Shown here in pieces: positions 52,269-60,610 of a DNA stretch of 64,000 nucleotides. Source of the stretch: JBDHWG01 sp039810085 (GTDB lineage: Bacteria > Chloroflexota > Anaerolineae > Epilineales > JAHCIE01); NCBI GenBank assembly GCA_039810085.1, contig JBDHWG010000020.1, forward strand, positions 44,059 to 108,058. Direction: 5' to 3'. The translations under genes were made by a program, and so were the position numbers. Numbering within the stretch: the first letter of the stretch is position 1; the number at the start of each line of letters is the position of its first letter. The notes beneath the pieces are model-generated. The model was given only the letters and a program-made list of their open reading frames with translations, searched no databases and was not told where the DNA came from.

Positions 52269-52958
52269 ATGCCCCACTGCTGGCTGATGGATATGGTGCG
52301 CCTCATGAATTGGAAACCGGCTGCGCGGGCTGTGCTCGACAGGCTGAATCATCCGCTCGCAACCTATCGCCTCTCGCGCTACCTGCGCGACCACAAGCCG
52401 CCTTACCGCGTTCAGGTTGGGTCCGGAACCGTCTCGCGGCCGGGTTGGCTGAACACGGATGTCGGCTGGCGCGCCCGATACTGGCTCGACATCGGCAAGC
52501 CCCTGCCCTTCCCCGATCACTCGGTCGCCGCCATTTTCTCTGAGCACGTCGTCGAGCACGTCCCGCCGGCGACGGTGGCTTACTTCCTGGGTGAAGCCTT
52601 CCGTGTTCTCGTACCCGGCGGCATCATCCGCATACTCACGCCGGATGCCGAGGCTCACGCCCGCGAGTACATCGCGCGCTCGGCCCAGGCGCACGCCCTC
52701 CTCGAGCGTCACGCGAAGCTGGGCCGCTACAGTCGGCGCCCGGTTGACATCCTCAATCTCACTTTCCTGGCGCATGGGCACGTATACATTTGGGATGAGG
52801 AAAGCCTGGGGGACGCGCTATGCGCCGTGGGGTTCCAACAGGTGCGCCGCTACCGCGTCGGAGAGAGCGCCGACCCGGAACTGGCCGACATGGACGGCCA
52901 TTTCAAGCCGGGCGACCCGGCAATCGAATTCACGCTGGTTCTAGAGGCGACGAAGTAA
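52269..52958 (+). CDS. SAM-dependent methyltransferase (type 11-like)
   Basis: 229 residues. YRVQVGSGTVSRPGWLNTDV (motif I), IGKPLPFPDHSVAAIFSEHV, EHVPPATVAYFLGEAFRVLV and PGGIIRILTPDAEAHAREYI are typical of methyltransferases in polysaccharide loci. The start is uncertain: several ATG codons between 52269 and 52305 and a TTG at 52224 are in frame. Convergent with the GT2 gene, so it may modify the sugar that GT2 adds. Confidence 0.8.
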   Translation: MPHCWLMDMVRLMNWKPAARAVLDRLNHPLATYRLSRYLRDHKPPYRVQVGSGTVSRPGWLNTDVGWRARYWLDIGKPLPFPDHSVAAIFSEHVVEHVPPATVAYFLGEAFRVLVPGGIIRILTPDAEAHAREYIARSAQAHALLERHAKLGRYSRRPVDILNLTFLAHGHVYIWDEESLGDALCAVGFQQVRRYRVGESADPELADMDGHFKPGDPAIEFTLVLEATK

Positions 52959-52991
52959 AAGCCCGCTTACCTTAGCGGACCAGAGTATCGG

Positions 52992-53966
52992 TCACTCTCG
53001 CGCCTGACCACGGCGCTGACGCCGCCAGCGCGCTACGGTGTCGGAGAGGACGCGCGCGCCGCGAAAACGCTGGACGAGCCTGTAGTACACCGCCAGGTAA
53101 ATGATGCGGGCGATGGTCTCAAGTGGGTTGGGGCCGATGCGGACCGCCTGCGCGTAGGACGAGAACGCCTGTCCCAGCAAGCCCGCCGCCTGCCATCTCA
53201 GTCCCATTTCGACGTACACGTTGCGGTAGGCGAGCCGCCGAATCGAGCGCGCGTCATCGGACAGGTCGGTTCTGGCGAAGGCTTTGTCGAGAACCTTTAG
53301 CCGCGCCATGACGACTTTGTTGATGCGGTCCGGCTGGGGGGCGGTGGAGCGGCCGGGATGCACTCGAAACTGCGTCATGACCTCATCGATGAACACGAAC
53401 CGCCCTTGCCCCGCCAGGCGCACCCACATGTCCCAGTCCTCGGCTGCTCCCAGGTCGGCATCGAACAGGCCGACACGCTCCATCGTAGTGCGTCGAATGA
53501 GGGCGGCAATCGGCGCGACGAAGTCGCCGTAGAGGATGCTCGCCTGGTAGCGGCCGGGGAAAGGCTCCGGGCTGCCGGTCATTTGGGGCAGCGGGCGGCC
53601 GTCGGCATCCATCGCTTGCGAGCGGCCATAGACGAGGACGGCGTCGGGGTTCTGGTCGGCGACGGCCACCAGGCGCGCCAGGCAGTGCGGGAGGTAGCGG
53701 TCGTCAGAGTCGAGCTTGATGGCGTACTCCCCCCGCGCCTCGCGGAAGCCGACGTTGTTGGCGCGCGCGATGCCCTCGTTCGTCTGCCTGATAACCCGGA
53801 TGCGCGGGTCCGTGAAGCGGGCCAGGACCTCGGGCGTGTTGTCGGTCGAGCCGTCGTCGACGATGATAAGCTCCCAACCTGTGAACTGTTGGTCCAGCAC
53901 GCTCTGGATGGCCTGGCCGACAAGGTGGGCGCGGTTATAGGTTGGCAGGACGACGGTCACTTTCAT
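52992..53966 (-). CDS. Glycosyltransferase family 2
   Basis: 324 residues. TVVLPTYNRAHLVGQAIQSV, LIIVDDGSTDNTPEVLARF, the DxD-like KLDSDDRYLPHCLARL and AAEDWDMWVRLAGQGRFVFI (the base-type ED motif) form a GT-A fold, inverting. A helical C terminus follows, with a possible membrane-associated segment near IARIIYLAVYYRLVQRF. ATG 53966 is chosen over an upstream ATG because the family begins with this strand. Confidence 0.9.
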   Translation of the reverse strand: MKVTVVLPTYNRAHLVGQAIQSVLDQQFTGWELIIVDDGSTDNTPEVLARFTDPRIRVIRQTNEGIARANNVGFREARGEYAIKLDSDDRYLPHCLARLVAVADQNPDAVLVYGRSQAMDADGRPLPQMTGSPEPFPGRYQASILYGDFVAPIAALIRRTTMERVGLFDADLGAAEDWDMWVRLAGQGRFVFIDEVMTQFRVHPGRSTAPQPDRINKVVMARLKVLDKAFARTDLSDDARSIRRLAYRNVYVEMGLRWQAAGLLGQAFSSYAQAVRIGPNPLETIARIIYLAVYYRLVQRFRGARVLSDTVARWRRQRRGQARE

Positions 53967-54156
53967 GGCAAGACACGCGGCTGTTGGTTTGGTGGAGATT
54001 CTATCATCGGTTGGGACGGGTGGCAATCCATCGACAGGCGCGTTTCCCGGAGCGCCTTGACCCGAACCGACACGCGTGCTATCCTACACCCCGGCATGGG
54101 TTGGCATCACAGTCTGCATTCGCGTTCCGCCTGACAGTAGAAGGGAGGCTGGGACG

Positions 54157-55254
54157 ATGACAGTGAGATTCCCTGTGCAGGAAGGGACGATTCCCTTCCG
54201 CGGCTACCACACCTGGTATCGGATTGTGGGCGAGGATGCGCCGGGCCGGCTGCCCCTGCTGTGCCTCCATGGCGGCCCTGGCGCGCCCCACGACTACCTG
54301 GAACCGCTGGAGGGGCTGGCGGCGACCGGCCGCCGCGTCATCTTCTACGATCAGCTCGGCTGCGGTAACTCCGACCACGTCCACGACCCGGCCCTGTGGA
54401 GCGTAGACCTGTTCGTGGAGGAATTGGGCGTCGTCCGCGACGCCCTGGGGCTCACCGCCCTGCACATCCTGGGGCAGTCGTGGGGCGGGATGCTGGCGAT
54501 GCAGTACGCCCTGACACAGCCGCGTGGCGTGGCGAGCCTGGTCATCGCCGACTCGCCGGCCAGTATGACACAGTGGGTGGCCGAGGCCAACCGGCTGCGC
54601 GAGGCGCTGCCGCCGGAGGTTCAGGCGACGCTCCTGAAGCATGAGGCGCAGGGCACGACGAGTGACCCCGCATACGAGGAAGCGATGATGGTGTTCTATC
54701 GGCGGCACGTCTGCCGGCTGGACCCGATGCCGGACTGCGTGCAGCGCACCTTCGCCAAGCTCGCCGAGACGCCAGAGGTCTACAACACGATGAACGGCCC
54801 TAGCGAGTTCCACGTCATCGGCGTCATCAAGGATTGGGACATCGTCGCCCGGCTGGGCGAGATTCGCGTGCCGAGCCTTATCCTTAGCGGGCGCTACGAC
54901 GAGGCCACGCCGCTCATTGCCGAGACGGTGCATCGCGGCATCCCGGGCTCCCAGTGGGTGCTGTTCGAGGAAAGCTCCCACATGCCCCACGTCGAGGAGA
55001 CCGAGCGCTGCCTGGCCGTGGTCAGCGGCTTCCTGCGCCGCGTCGAGGCGACCATGGCGGGCGGCGAGAGCGAGGGCCTGGACACGTGTGATGTCCCGCT
55101 GGGTCCGCCCCAGGAGTATACGGTTGAGACGACGCGCGAGCTGGGGCCTCAGCCGGGCGAGCGCAAGATTCACCCGCGTCGACCCGTACCGCCCGTCCCA
55201 CGGGGTGACGAGATTGGCGACGACTCACCATCCCCCCCGACCGAACCGCAGTAA
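54157..55254 (+). CDS. S33 proline iminopeptidase-family hydrolase with proline-rich tail
   Basis: 365 residues. LPLLCLHGGPGAPHDYLEPL, DQLGCGNSDHVHDPALWSVD, nucleophile Ser108 in GQSWGGMLAMQYAL, acid in SGRYDEATPL and His in SSHMPHVEETERC form the alpha/beta-hydrolase triad. About 55 extra C-terminal residues (VPLGPPQEYTVETTRELGPQ and RPVPPVPRGDEIGD) are P/E/R rich and not part of the fold. Start ATG 54157 follows AAGGGAGG. The next gene begins with a similar proline-rich segment. Confidence 0.87.
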   Translation: MTVRFPVQEGTIPFRGYHTWYRIVGEDAPGRLPLLCLHGGPGAPHDYLEPLEGLAATGRRVIFYDQLGCGNSDHVHDPALWSVDLFVEELGVVRDALGLTALHILGQSWGGMLAMQYALTQPRGVASLVIADSPASMTQWVAEANRLREALPPEVQATLLKHEAQGTTSDPAYEEAMMVFYRRHVCRLDPMPDCVQRTFAKLAETPEVYNTMNGPSEFHVIGVIKDWDIVARLGEIRVPSLILSGRYDEATPLIAETVHRGIPGSQWVLFEESSHMPHVEETERCLAVVSGFLRRVEATMAGGESEGLDTCDVPLGPPQEYTVETTRELGPQPGERKIHPRRPVPPVPRGDEIGDDSPSPPTEPQ

Positions 55255-55271
55255 CTCTTACAGGAGGTTGC

Positions 55272-56765
55272 ATGGCGCCACCGACGAGACCACGCGCCCA
55301 GGGTATGCTGCCCGTCGAAGATACGGATGTCGTTCCTGTCCCCACCATCTCGCCTCAGCTGCTCTCGCGCGCCCCGGCCCCACCGCCGCGCAAGGGCGTG
55401 CCGGAGCGGCTCAACATTCCGACCGTTCCGCCAGGACCAGATGTACCCGACACCGCCCCGTCGCCGCCGACCGTACCGAGCACACCGGGCGCGCCGACAA
55501 CCGCCAACGCCACGCGAGGAATGGAAGCGACGCCCACGTCGAACCTGATCCTGGTGCGCAACACCACCCTTGGTCCAGAAGCCGACAACCACGCCGCGTC
55601 CGACGTGGGCGAGCCGAGCGTCGCTACCAACGGCAACATCGTCTTCTACACCGGCAACTGGTACGCCGCCCTGTCCACCGACGGCGGCGCGACGTTCCGC
55701 TACGTCGATCCGTTCCACGCCTTCCCCGACCCGCCCGGCATGGCCTTCTGCTGTGACCAGGTCGTGCAGTACGCGCCGAAGATCGATACGTTCTTCTGGC
55801 TGCTGCAATACAGCGAGAACCAGGCGGGCGCTAATCTTCAGCGCATCGCCTACGCCACGTCGACAGACATCCTGCAGAACCGCTGGAAGGCGTTCGACCT
55901 CACGCCGCAGAACCTCGGCCTGGGCAACGCGTTCGTCGACTTCCCCGACCTGGCGATTGGCAGCAACATGCTGTACGCCACGACCAACGTGTTCCAGAAC
56001 AACCAGTGGACGGCGACCGTTCTCGTGCGCATGCCCTTGGTCGGCTTCACGACCGGCAAAATCACGGCCAAACGGACGGTCTCACGCCAGAACTTCAACT
56101 TCCGCGTCGCCCAGAACGCCGGCACGCGCGCCTACTGGGCGTCGCACCAGAACACCAGCACCCTGCGCGTGTTCCAGTGGGATGAGCGCGCCTCGCAGCC
56201 CCGCTTCAACGACGTCAAAGTGGCGACGTGGGTCGAGGGGAACAACACGTCGCAGACGCCGGACGGCTTCAACTGGCTGGGGCGCTCGGACTCGCGCATC
56301 CTCGGCGCGGCGCAGGCAGGCGCCGAGCTGTGGTTTGGGTGGAACTCCGGCCCCGGCGGCGCCAACAACCGCCCGCAGTGCTTCGCCCAGATCGCGCGCA
56401 TCAACGCCACGACCCTGGCGCTGATCGAGAACGTCAACCTGTGGAACCCGGACTACGCCATCGCCTACCCGGGCCTTGGCTCCAACACGAACAATGAAGT
56501 CGCCGTGTCGTACGCGTTCGGCGGCGGCCAGGTTTACCCGTCCCACGCTGTAGGCATCCTGACCAACTCGCCACAGACGAAGGTCACCGCTAACGGCTCC
56601 CACGGCCCGGCCGAGAGCAACTGGGGCGACTACCTGACGGTGCGCCGCCACAACCCGAACGGCAAGCTGTTCGCCGCGACGGGCTACACGCTGGAGGAGG
56701 GCACCGGCCGCCAGGACGGCACGCCGCGCTTCGTGCTGTTCGGCCGCTCCGGCGACATCGCGTAG
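55272..56765 (+). CDS. Surface-type beta-propeller-like protein without a signal peptide
   Basis: 497 residues. The first 95 residues are P/T/A rich (APPPRKGVPERLNIPTVPPG), then a repetitive beta structure (about 100-495) with EPSVATNGNIVFYTGNWYAA, LSTDGGATFRYVDPFHAFPD and ANGSHGPAESNWGDYLTVRR, resembling the sialidase/exo-alpha type BNR folds but without clear Asp-box repeats. No signal peptide or membrane span is visible. It may be released by another route or be cytoplasmic. ATG 55272 follows CAGGAGGTTGC. Confidence 0.65.
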   Translation: MAPPTRPRAQGMLPVEDTDVVPVPTISPQLLSRAPAPPPRKGVPERLNIPTVPPGPDVPDTAPSPPTVPSTPGAPTTANATRGMEATPTSNLILVRNTTLGPEADNHAASDVGEPSVATNGNIVFYTGNWYAALSTDGGATFRYVDPFHAFPDPPGMAFCCDQVVQYAPKIDTFFWLLQYSENQAGANLQRIAYATSTDILQNRWKAFDLTPQNLGLGNAFVDFPDLAIGSNMLYATTNVFQNNQWTATVLVRMPLVGFTTGKITAKRTVSRQNFNFRVAQNAGTRAYWASHQNTSTLRVFQWDERASQPRFNDVKVATWVEGNNTSQTPDGFNWLGRSDSRILGAAQAGAELWFGWNSGPGGANNRPQCFAQIARINATTLALIENVNLWNPDYAIAYPGLGSNTNNEVAVSYAFGGGQVYPSHAVGILTNSPQTKVTANGSHGPAESNWGDYLTVRRHNPNGKLFAATGYTLEEGTGRQDGTPRFVLFGRSGDIA

Positions 56766-56773
56766 CGGCCCAG

Positions 56774-56860
56774 AGGAAAGGAACGCAGAGACGCAGAGAC
56801 GCAGAGGGAAGAGAGCAGAGATTTTTCTTTCTCTGCGCCTTTGCGCCTCTGCGTTTCCAA
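56774..56860. repeat. Inverted repeat of the GACGCAGAG / CTCTGCGTTTC family
   Basis: AACGCAGAGACGCAGAGACG and CTTTGCGCCTCTGCGTTTCC are the arms around an AGATTTTTCTTT centre. Copies at 8779 and 13268. It separates the surface protein gene from pxpB. Confidence 0.7.
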
Positions 56861-56879
56861 TCTGCCTGTGTCAAGAGCC

Positions 56880-57536
56880 ATGAAGCATCTACCACTACGT
56901 TTAAGGCCCGTCGGTGACGCGGCCATCCTCGCCGAGTACGACGAGACCGACATTCCCCTTGCCAACCGCCACGTTCTCGGCCTGATGCGCGCCCTGGCCG
57001 ACGCCCGACCGGCGGGCATTGTCGACCTGTCGCCGGCGTATCACACCCTGCTCGTCTTCTTCGACCCGCTGGTCCTGCCGCCCACTGCGGCGGTCGAAGC
57101 CATCACCGAGGCCGACCGGAACGCCGACATCGAGCACGCCGCCGAGGGGCAGATTGTCGAGATGGAGGTCAGCTACGGCGGCGCGGATGGCCCGGACCTG
57201 CCGGACGTGGCGCGGCACACCGGGCTAAGCGAAGCCGAGGTCGTCGCGCTGCACAGCGCCCCGCTGTACGTCGTCATGTTCGTCGGTTTCATGCCCGGCT
57301 TCGCCTACCTGGCCGGGCTGGATGCGCGCCTCGCCACCCCGCGCCTCGCATCGCCGCGCCGCCAGGTTCCGACCGGGAGCGTCGGCATCGGGGGCGACCA
57401 GACGGGCGTCTACCCCGCGCCCCTGCCTGGCGGCTGGCGGCTCATCGGGCGCACGTCGCTCACCCTGTACGACCCGCACCGCGACCCGCCGACGCTCCTG
57501 CGCGCCGGCGACCGCGTCCGCTTCGTTCCGGTCTAG
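56880..57536 (+). CDS. pxpB: PxpB/KipI-like carboxyltransferase subunit
   Basis: 218 residues. HLPLRLRPVGDAAILAEYDE, the KipI family start, VDLSPAYHTLLVFFDPLVLP, MFVGFMPGFAYLAGLD and RQVPTGSVGIGGDQTGVYPA are the allophanate-hydrolase-subunit-1 (AHS1) motifs. In 5-oxoprolinase (PxpABC) this subunit works with PxpC; in urea carboxylase the same domain is part of a larger chain. No pxpA is present. The stop is two bases before pxpC. Confidence 0.9.
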   Translation: MKHLPLRLRPVGDAAILAEYDETDIPLANRHVLGLMRALADARPAGIVDLSPAYHTLLVFFDPLVLPPTAAVEAITEADRNADIEHAAEGQIVEMEVSYGGADGPDLPDVARHTGLSEAEVVALHSAPLYVVMFVGFMPGFAYLAGLDARLATPRLASPRRQVPTGSVGIGGDQTGVYPAPLPGGWRLIGRTSLTLYDPHRDPPTLLRAGDRVRFVPV

Positions 57537-57538
57537 TT

Positions 57539-58933
57539 ATGCTACACGTCATCGATCCCGGCTTTCAGACAACGATACAGGACATGGGGCGGCCGGGCCT
57601 GGCCGAGCAGGGCATCTCGCCCGCCGGACCGATGGACGTCGTCGCCCTGCGCCTCGGCAACCTCATCGTCGGCAACGCGCCGGACGCCGCCGCCCTCGAA
57701 ATCACCCTCACCGGCCCGACCCTGCGCTTCGACACCGAGGCTGCCGTCGCCCTGACGGGCGCGCCCTTCGACGCCCACGTCGAGCAGCCACGAAATGGGG
57801 CAAGAGCGTCACAGTCGGCGCTCCCACCCTGGCAGGCGACCCTCATCCCGGCCGGCGGTGTCCTGCGCATCGGCCCGGCCCGCGCCGGCATGCGCGCCTA
57901 CCTGTGCGTCGCGGGCGGCATCGCCATCGAGCCGGCCCTGGGCAGCCGCGCCACGCACCTAATGACCGGGCTGGGTGGCCTCGACGGGCGCGCATTGCAG
58001 GCGGGTGACAGCTTGCCCATCGGCGAGCCGTCACGCTCCTTCGCAAAGGTGGCCGGCCGACGGCTGCGGCGCGCCCGCTGGCCGACCTACCCCCACGAGG
58101 CCGTCGCCCGCGTCATCCTCGGCCCGCAGGCGGACCGCTTCACCCCCGACGCCCTGGCGACCTTCCTGGCTCAGCCGTACCGCGTCGAGATGGATTCGAA
58201 CCGCATGGGCGTGCGCCTGGCCGGGCCGCGTTTGACGCACGTGCGCGGCGCCGACCTGCTGTCGGAGGGCATCGGCCTCGGCGCGATCCAGGTACCCAAC
58301 AGCGGCCAGCCGATCATCCTGACGGTCGAGCGCCAGACGACCGGCGGCTATACCAAGATTGCGACCGTCATCAGCGCCGACATCGGCGTCATCGGCCAGG
58401 CGCGGCCCGGCAGTCGGCTGCGCTTCCAGGAGGTGAGCATGGACGAGGCCGTGGCGGCGCGGCGGGCGCAGGAGGAGCTTGTGAGCGAGGGCAGCATCGA
58501 GCAAAGCGCGGCGTGGGGGCCAGCCGAGGTGTCGGCGGTCATCGAGGCGTTCGCCACCAGCGGCCTGGCGGAGATGCGGCTGGCGGTGGGCGGCGTGCGC
58601 CTCGTCCTGCGGCGCGAAGCCTCGGCCGCACGCGGCGAGCCGCCGTCTGACGTTCCCGGCCCCAGCGACGGTCACGCCCACGCGTCGCCCGGTCAAGTCG
58701 AGATTACCGCGCCCCTGCTCGGCGTCTTCTACACCGCGCCCGCGCCCGACGCCCCGCCCTACGTGCAGCCCGGCGACCGCGTCGAGAAGGACGCCGTCGT
58801 CGGCCTCATCGACGTGATGAAGACGCTGCACCAGGTGCGCGCCCCCTGCGCCGGCCGCGTCACCACCCTCCTCGTGGAGAGCGGCGCCCTTGTCGAGTAC
58901 GGTGAGCCGCTGATGACGTTGGAGGTGGATTGA
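57539..58933 (+). CDS. pxpC: PxpC/KipA-like subunit fused to a biotin carboxyl carrier domain
   Basis: 464 residues. AHS2 domain at about 1-310 (IDPGFQTTIQDMGRPGLAEQ, GISPAGPMDVVALRLGNLIV, YTKIATVISADIGVIGQARP), a linker (about 311-385), then a biotinyl domain at about 386-464 with the biotinylation Lys428 in LIDVMKTLHQVRAP and GRVTTLLVESGALVEYGEPL. AHS2 followed by a carrier domain is the C-terminal order of urea carboxylase, not of ordinary PxpC. The fusion and the biotin carboxylase gene downstream point to an ATP-biotin-dependent carboxylase. Linker sites and the lysine number are approximate. Confidence 0.9.
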   Translation: MLHVIDPGFQTTIQDMGRPGLAEQGISPAGPMDVVALRLGNLIVGNAPDAAALEITLTGPTLRFDTEAAVALTGAPFDAHVEQPRNGARASQSALPPWQATLIPAGGVLRIGPARAGMRAYLCVAGGIAIEPALGSRATHLMTGLGGLDGRALQAGDSLPIGEPSRSFAKVAGRRLRRARWPTYPHEAVARVILGPQADRFTPDALATFLAQPYRVEMDSNRMGVRLAGPRLTHVRGADLLSEGIGLGAIQVPNSGQPIILTVERQTTGGYTKIATVISADIGVIGQARPGSRLRFQEVSMDEAVAARRAQEELVSEGSIEQSAAWGPAEVSAVIEAFATSGLAEMRLAVGGVRLVLRREASAARGEPPSDVPGPSDGHAHASPGQVEITAPLLGVFYTAPAPDAPPYVQPGDRVEKDAVVGLIDVMKTLHQVRAPCAGRVTTLLVESGALVEYGEPLMTLEVD

Positions 58934-58954
58934 ATGAGTGTCCCTGTTCCAACC

Positions 58955-59158
58955 GCGGCGCCGCCAGGGGCTAGAAGCCGCCTGGCTAGTCGTGGAAGCC
59001 TGAGAGGCTCTTGGTCTCCAGCCCCTTGGGCTTCCATCTTTAGCAGGACGCTTCGAGCGGCGCCGCCAGGGGCTAGAAGCCGCCTGGCTAGTCATGGAAG
59101 CCTGAGAGGCTCTTGGTCTCCAGCCCCTTGGGCTTCCATCTTTAGCAGGACGCTTCGA
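58955..59158. repeat. Tandem duplication of a 102-bp unit within the carboxylase operon
   Basis: The unit beginning GCGGCGCCGCCAGGGGCTAG occurs at 58955-59056 and 59057-59158 with one base different (TCGTGG against TCATGG). Each contains hairpin arms GGAAGCCTGAGAGGC and GCCCCTTGGGCTTCC. It sits in the 244-base gap between the carrier subunit and the biotin carboxylase gene. Confidence 0.85.
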
Positions 59159-59177
59159 GCGTCCTGTCCCTCCGCGA

Positions 59178-60509
59178 ATGCTTGCCCACGTCCTGATCGC
59201 TAACCGGGGTGAGGCGGCGCTGCGCGTCCTGCGGGCGTGCCGCGAGCTAGGCGTGCGCACGACCGTCGCCGTGTCCCAGGCGGATGTGGACAGCCTGCCC
59301 GCGCAGGTGGCGGACCGCTCTGTCGTCGTCGGTCCGCCGCCCGCCGCGCGCAGCTACCTCGACGGCGCGGCCATCGTCCAGGCGGCGTTAGGTGTGGGCG
59401 CGGATGCAGTTCACCCCGGCTACGGCTTCCTCTCAGAGAGCGAGGCATTCGCGCGCCTCGTGGCCGACGCCGGGCTGACGTTCGTCGGCCCGCCCGCCGA
59501 TGTCCTGGCCCGCCTGGGGGATAAGGCGAGTGTGCGCGCCCTGGCGGCCCGCGCCGATGTGCCGGTGACGCCGGGCAGCGGGCCGCTGGAAGACGTGGAC
59601 GCGGCGCGGCGCGCGGCGGAGCACATCGGCTACCCAGTGCTGCTGAAGGCGGCAGCGGGCGGCGGCGGGCGCGGCATCCGCCGCATTGACGAGGCGAGCG
59701 CCCTGGCGCACCTGTTCCCGACGGCCCACGCCGAGGCGGGTTCGGCCTTCGGCGACGGCACACTGTATCTAGAAAAGCTCGTCCACCCGGCGCGCCACGT
59801 CGAGGTGCAGATTCTCGGCGATGGCCGGGGTAATGTCCTCGTTCTGGGCGAGCGCGACTGCTCGGTGCAGCGCCGCCGCCAGAAGCTCATCGAGGAAACG
59901 CCCGCCCCGCGCCTGCGCGACGCGACGCGAGCGAACTTGCACGCCGCTGCCCGCCGCCTGGCTGAGGCGGCAGGCTACGCCAACGCTGGGACGGTCGAGT
60001 TCCTGGTGGATGGGGACGAGAACATCTACTTCATGGAGATCAACCGCCGCCTCCAGGTGGAACATCCCATTACCGAGATGGTGACTGGGTGGGACCTGGC
60101 GCAGGAGCAGCTGCGCGTCGCGGCGGGCGAGGCCGACTACCGCGACGCCGTGGTCGCGCCGCGCGGCTGGTCCATCGAGTGCCGCATCAACGCCGAGGAC
60201 CCGACCCACGACTTTGCGCCGCGCGTCGGCGTCGTGACACGCTACCGCCCGCCCGGCGGCCCCGGCGTGCGCGTGGACAGCCACCTGACAGCGGGCTACG
60301 CCGTGGGGCCGTGGTACGACTCGCTCATTGCCAAGCTCATCGTCTGGGCGCCGGACCGGGCGTCGGCCCTGGCGCGCCTCGCCCGTGCCCTGGCCGAGTT
60401 CGAGATCGAGGGGGTCCCGACAACAATCCCTGCCCTCCAGCGCATCATCGCCCACCCGGATTTTGCCCTGGGCGGCGTCACGACGGACTGGCTAGAGGCG
60501 CATCTGTAA
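59178..60509 (+). CDS. Biotin carboxylase subunit
   Basis: 443 residues. LIANRGEAALRVLRACRELG, HPGYGFLSESEAFARLVADA, the ATP-grasp glycine loop LKAAAGGGGRGIRRID, VLGERDCSVQRRRQKLIEE and FMEINRRLQVEHPITEMVTG are all conserved. It charges biotin on a carrier such as the C-terminal domain of the previous gene. Related to AccC, but its operon context supports a dedicated role with the AHS1/AHS2 proteins. A distant tandem repeat separates it from the carrier gene, so it may also have its own promoter; none is obvious. Confidence 0.92.
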   Translation: MLAHVLIANRGEAALRVLRACRELGVRTTVAVSQADVDSLPAQVADRSVVVGPPPAARSYLDGAAIVQAALGVGADAVHPGYGFLSESEAFARLVADAGLTFVGPPADVLARLGDKASVRALAARADVPVTPGSGPLEDVDAARRAAEHIGYPVLLKAAAGGGGRGIRRIDEASALAHLFPTAHAEAGSAFGDGTLYLEKLVHPARHVEVQILGDGRGNVLVLGERDCSVQRRRQKLIEETPAPRLRDATRANLHAAARRLAEAAGYANAGTVEFLVDGDENIYFMEINRRLQVEHPITEMVTGWDLAQEQLRVAAGEADYRDAVVAPRGWSIECRINAEDPTHDFAPRVGVVTRYRPPGGPGVRVDSHLTAGYAVGPWYDSLIAKLIVWAPDRASALARLARALAEFEIEGVPTTIPALQRIIAHPDFALGGVTTDWLEAHL

Positions 60510-60517
60510 GAGAGCTA

Positions 60518-60604
60518 CCACGGAAGGCACCGAATACACGAAAAGAGAGGGAGCCTGTCTAGCCCCCTCTCTTTTTCCGTGTCTTCCGTGTGTTCCGTGG
60601 TTAA
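60518..60604. repeat. Inverted repeat, CCACGGAAGGCAC family
   Basis: CCACGGAAGGCACCGAATAC and GTCTTCCGTGTGTTCCGTGG form the arms. It lies between the convergent carboxylase and secA genes and could terminate both. Copies at 24090 and 48105. Confidence 0.7.
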
Positions 60605-60610
60605 AGACTG

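Noticed and set aside
58934..59203. Open frame with an internal 34-residue repeat between the carboxylase genes
   Set aside because: The peptide repeat is just the translation of the 102-bp DNA duplication and is low complexity without a ribosome site.
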